Assembly: GCF_014873535.1 (NCBI RefSeq) | Contig: NZ_JADBEF010000001.1 | Span: 7,440,001 to 7,504,000 of the forward strand | Source: Nonomuraea africana | GTDB taxonomy: Bacteria > Actinomycetota > Actinomycetes > Streptosporangiales > Streptosporangiaceae | Length of the DNA stretch: 64,000 bases | Direction of reading: 5' to 3' | Shown here: positions 63,945 to 64,000 of the stretch, piece after piece | Layout of the letters: each line of letters opens with the position of its first letter | How positions within the stretch are numbered: the first letter of the stretch is position 1 | Translations under genes and position numbers: made by a program | Notes under the pieces: model-generated | Told to the model about the DNA's origin: nothing | What the model saw: only the letters and a program-made list of their open reading frames with translations | Databases searched by the model: none

Positions 63945-64000
63945 GTGATCGATTGGGACCCCAGGCTCTACAAGTGGGAGCAGATAGCGAACGTCGTAGC
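63945..64000 (+). CDS. GntR-like regulator, N-terminal end (partial)
   Basis: GTG 63945 begins IDWDPRLYKWEQIANVVA and runs off the window. The DPRLYKWEQIA opening is typical of the first helix of short GntR regulators of actinomycete elements. The palindrome directly upstream would be its operator. Confidence 0.6.
   Translation, partial: MIDWDPRLYKWEQIANVV

Larger units (their letters stand above)
55415..64000. mobile_element. actinomycete integrative conjugative element (pSAM2-like), left part
   Basis: Starting at tRNA-Ala, the leftward series integrase (broken), excisionase, RepSA-like initiator, small proteins, DUF2637 and FtsK/TraSA translocase, followed by a GntR regulator, has the composition and order of AICEs. 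These excise, replicate by rolling circle and move as double-stranded DNA. The second att site is not within the window. The exact left boundary is within the 3' part of the tRNA. Confidence 0.85.

Noticed and set aside
55415..64000. right-hand attachment site of the tRNA-Ala element
   Set aside because: I found no second copy of the tRNA-Ala 3' end before base 64000, so the element must extend beyond the window.

Overview
This window is the replication-origin region of a high-GC actinobacterial chromosome. The gene order parB-parA-rsmG-jag-yidC-yidD-rnpA-rpmH-dnaA-(oriC)-dnaN-gnd-recF-DUF721-gyrB-gyrA is the classic actinomycete oriC neighbourhood. GTG and TTG starts, ParB sites of sequence GTTTCACGTGAAAC, a pSAM2-type integrative element and DLW-39, DUF3566 and DUF7144 proteins also point to a filamentous actinomycete. 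A Streptosporangiales member is my best guess, by inference rather than by any marker gene.

Layout. 1-6000: the thioredoxin 3' end, two GNAT acetyltransferases, a PLP aminotransferase, a D-Ala-D-Ala-ligase-like ATP-grasp enzyme and a threonine aldolase, separated by repeat-rich intergenic DNA. 6000-24070: the chromosome segregation and replication core. Five perfect parS sites lie just downstream of parB and a sixth inside parA. DnaA boxes flank dnaA, and the main cluster (oriC) lies between dnaA and dnaN. 24196-25321: tRNA-Ile(GAT), whose 3' part is repeated 1 kb downstream and brackets a broken integrase, the scar of a lost integrative element.

25500-53610: an accessory block. It holds a TetR/imine-reductase-like pair, a doubly disrupted F420-type oxidoreductase, a kdp potassium-uptake operon (a 27-aa peptide, kdpF, A, B, C, D, with no kdpE), an ArsR regulator with an ArsO-like monooxygenase, and a five-gene cassette (37641-44333). 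The cassette encodes a SWIM-like zinc protein, an unknown protein, a VWA protein, a MoxR ATPase and a DUF5682-like protein. Two MFS exporters around a MocR regulator follow, then a copper operon (csoR, copZ, a secreted copper-associated protein, copA) and a DHA2-type exporter behind two CsoR-like palindromes.

53855-55487: core genes resume with the 39-residue DLW-39 protein, a HAD hydrolase, a secreted protein and tRNA-Ala(TGC). From 55415 to the end is the left part of an actinomycete integrative conjugative element inserted at tRNA-Ala. It carries a frameshifted integrase, an excisionase, a RepSA-like initiator, small proteins, a DUF2637 protein, an FtsK/TraSA translocase and GntR and XRE regulators with palindromic operators. 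Its far end lies outside the window.

The best candidate for an under-described system is the cassette at 37641-44333. Other leads are the dispersed GCCGTAC-containing intergenic repeat (three copies), the structured kdp leader, the par-locus minisatellite, and the two integrases each disabled by a single-base frameshift.
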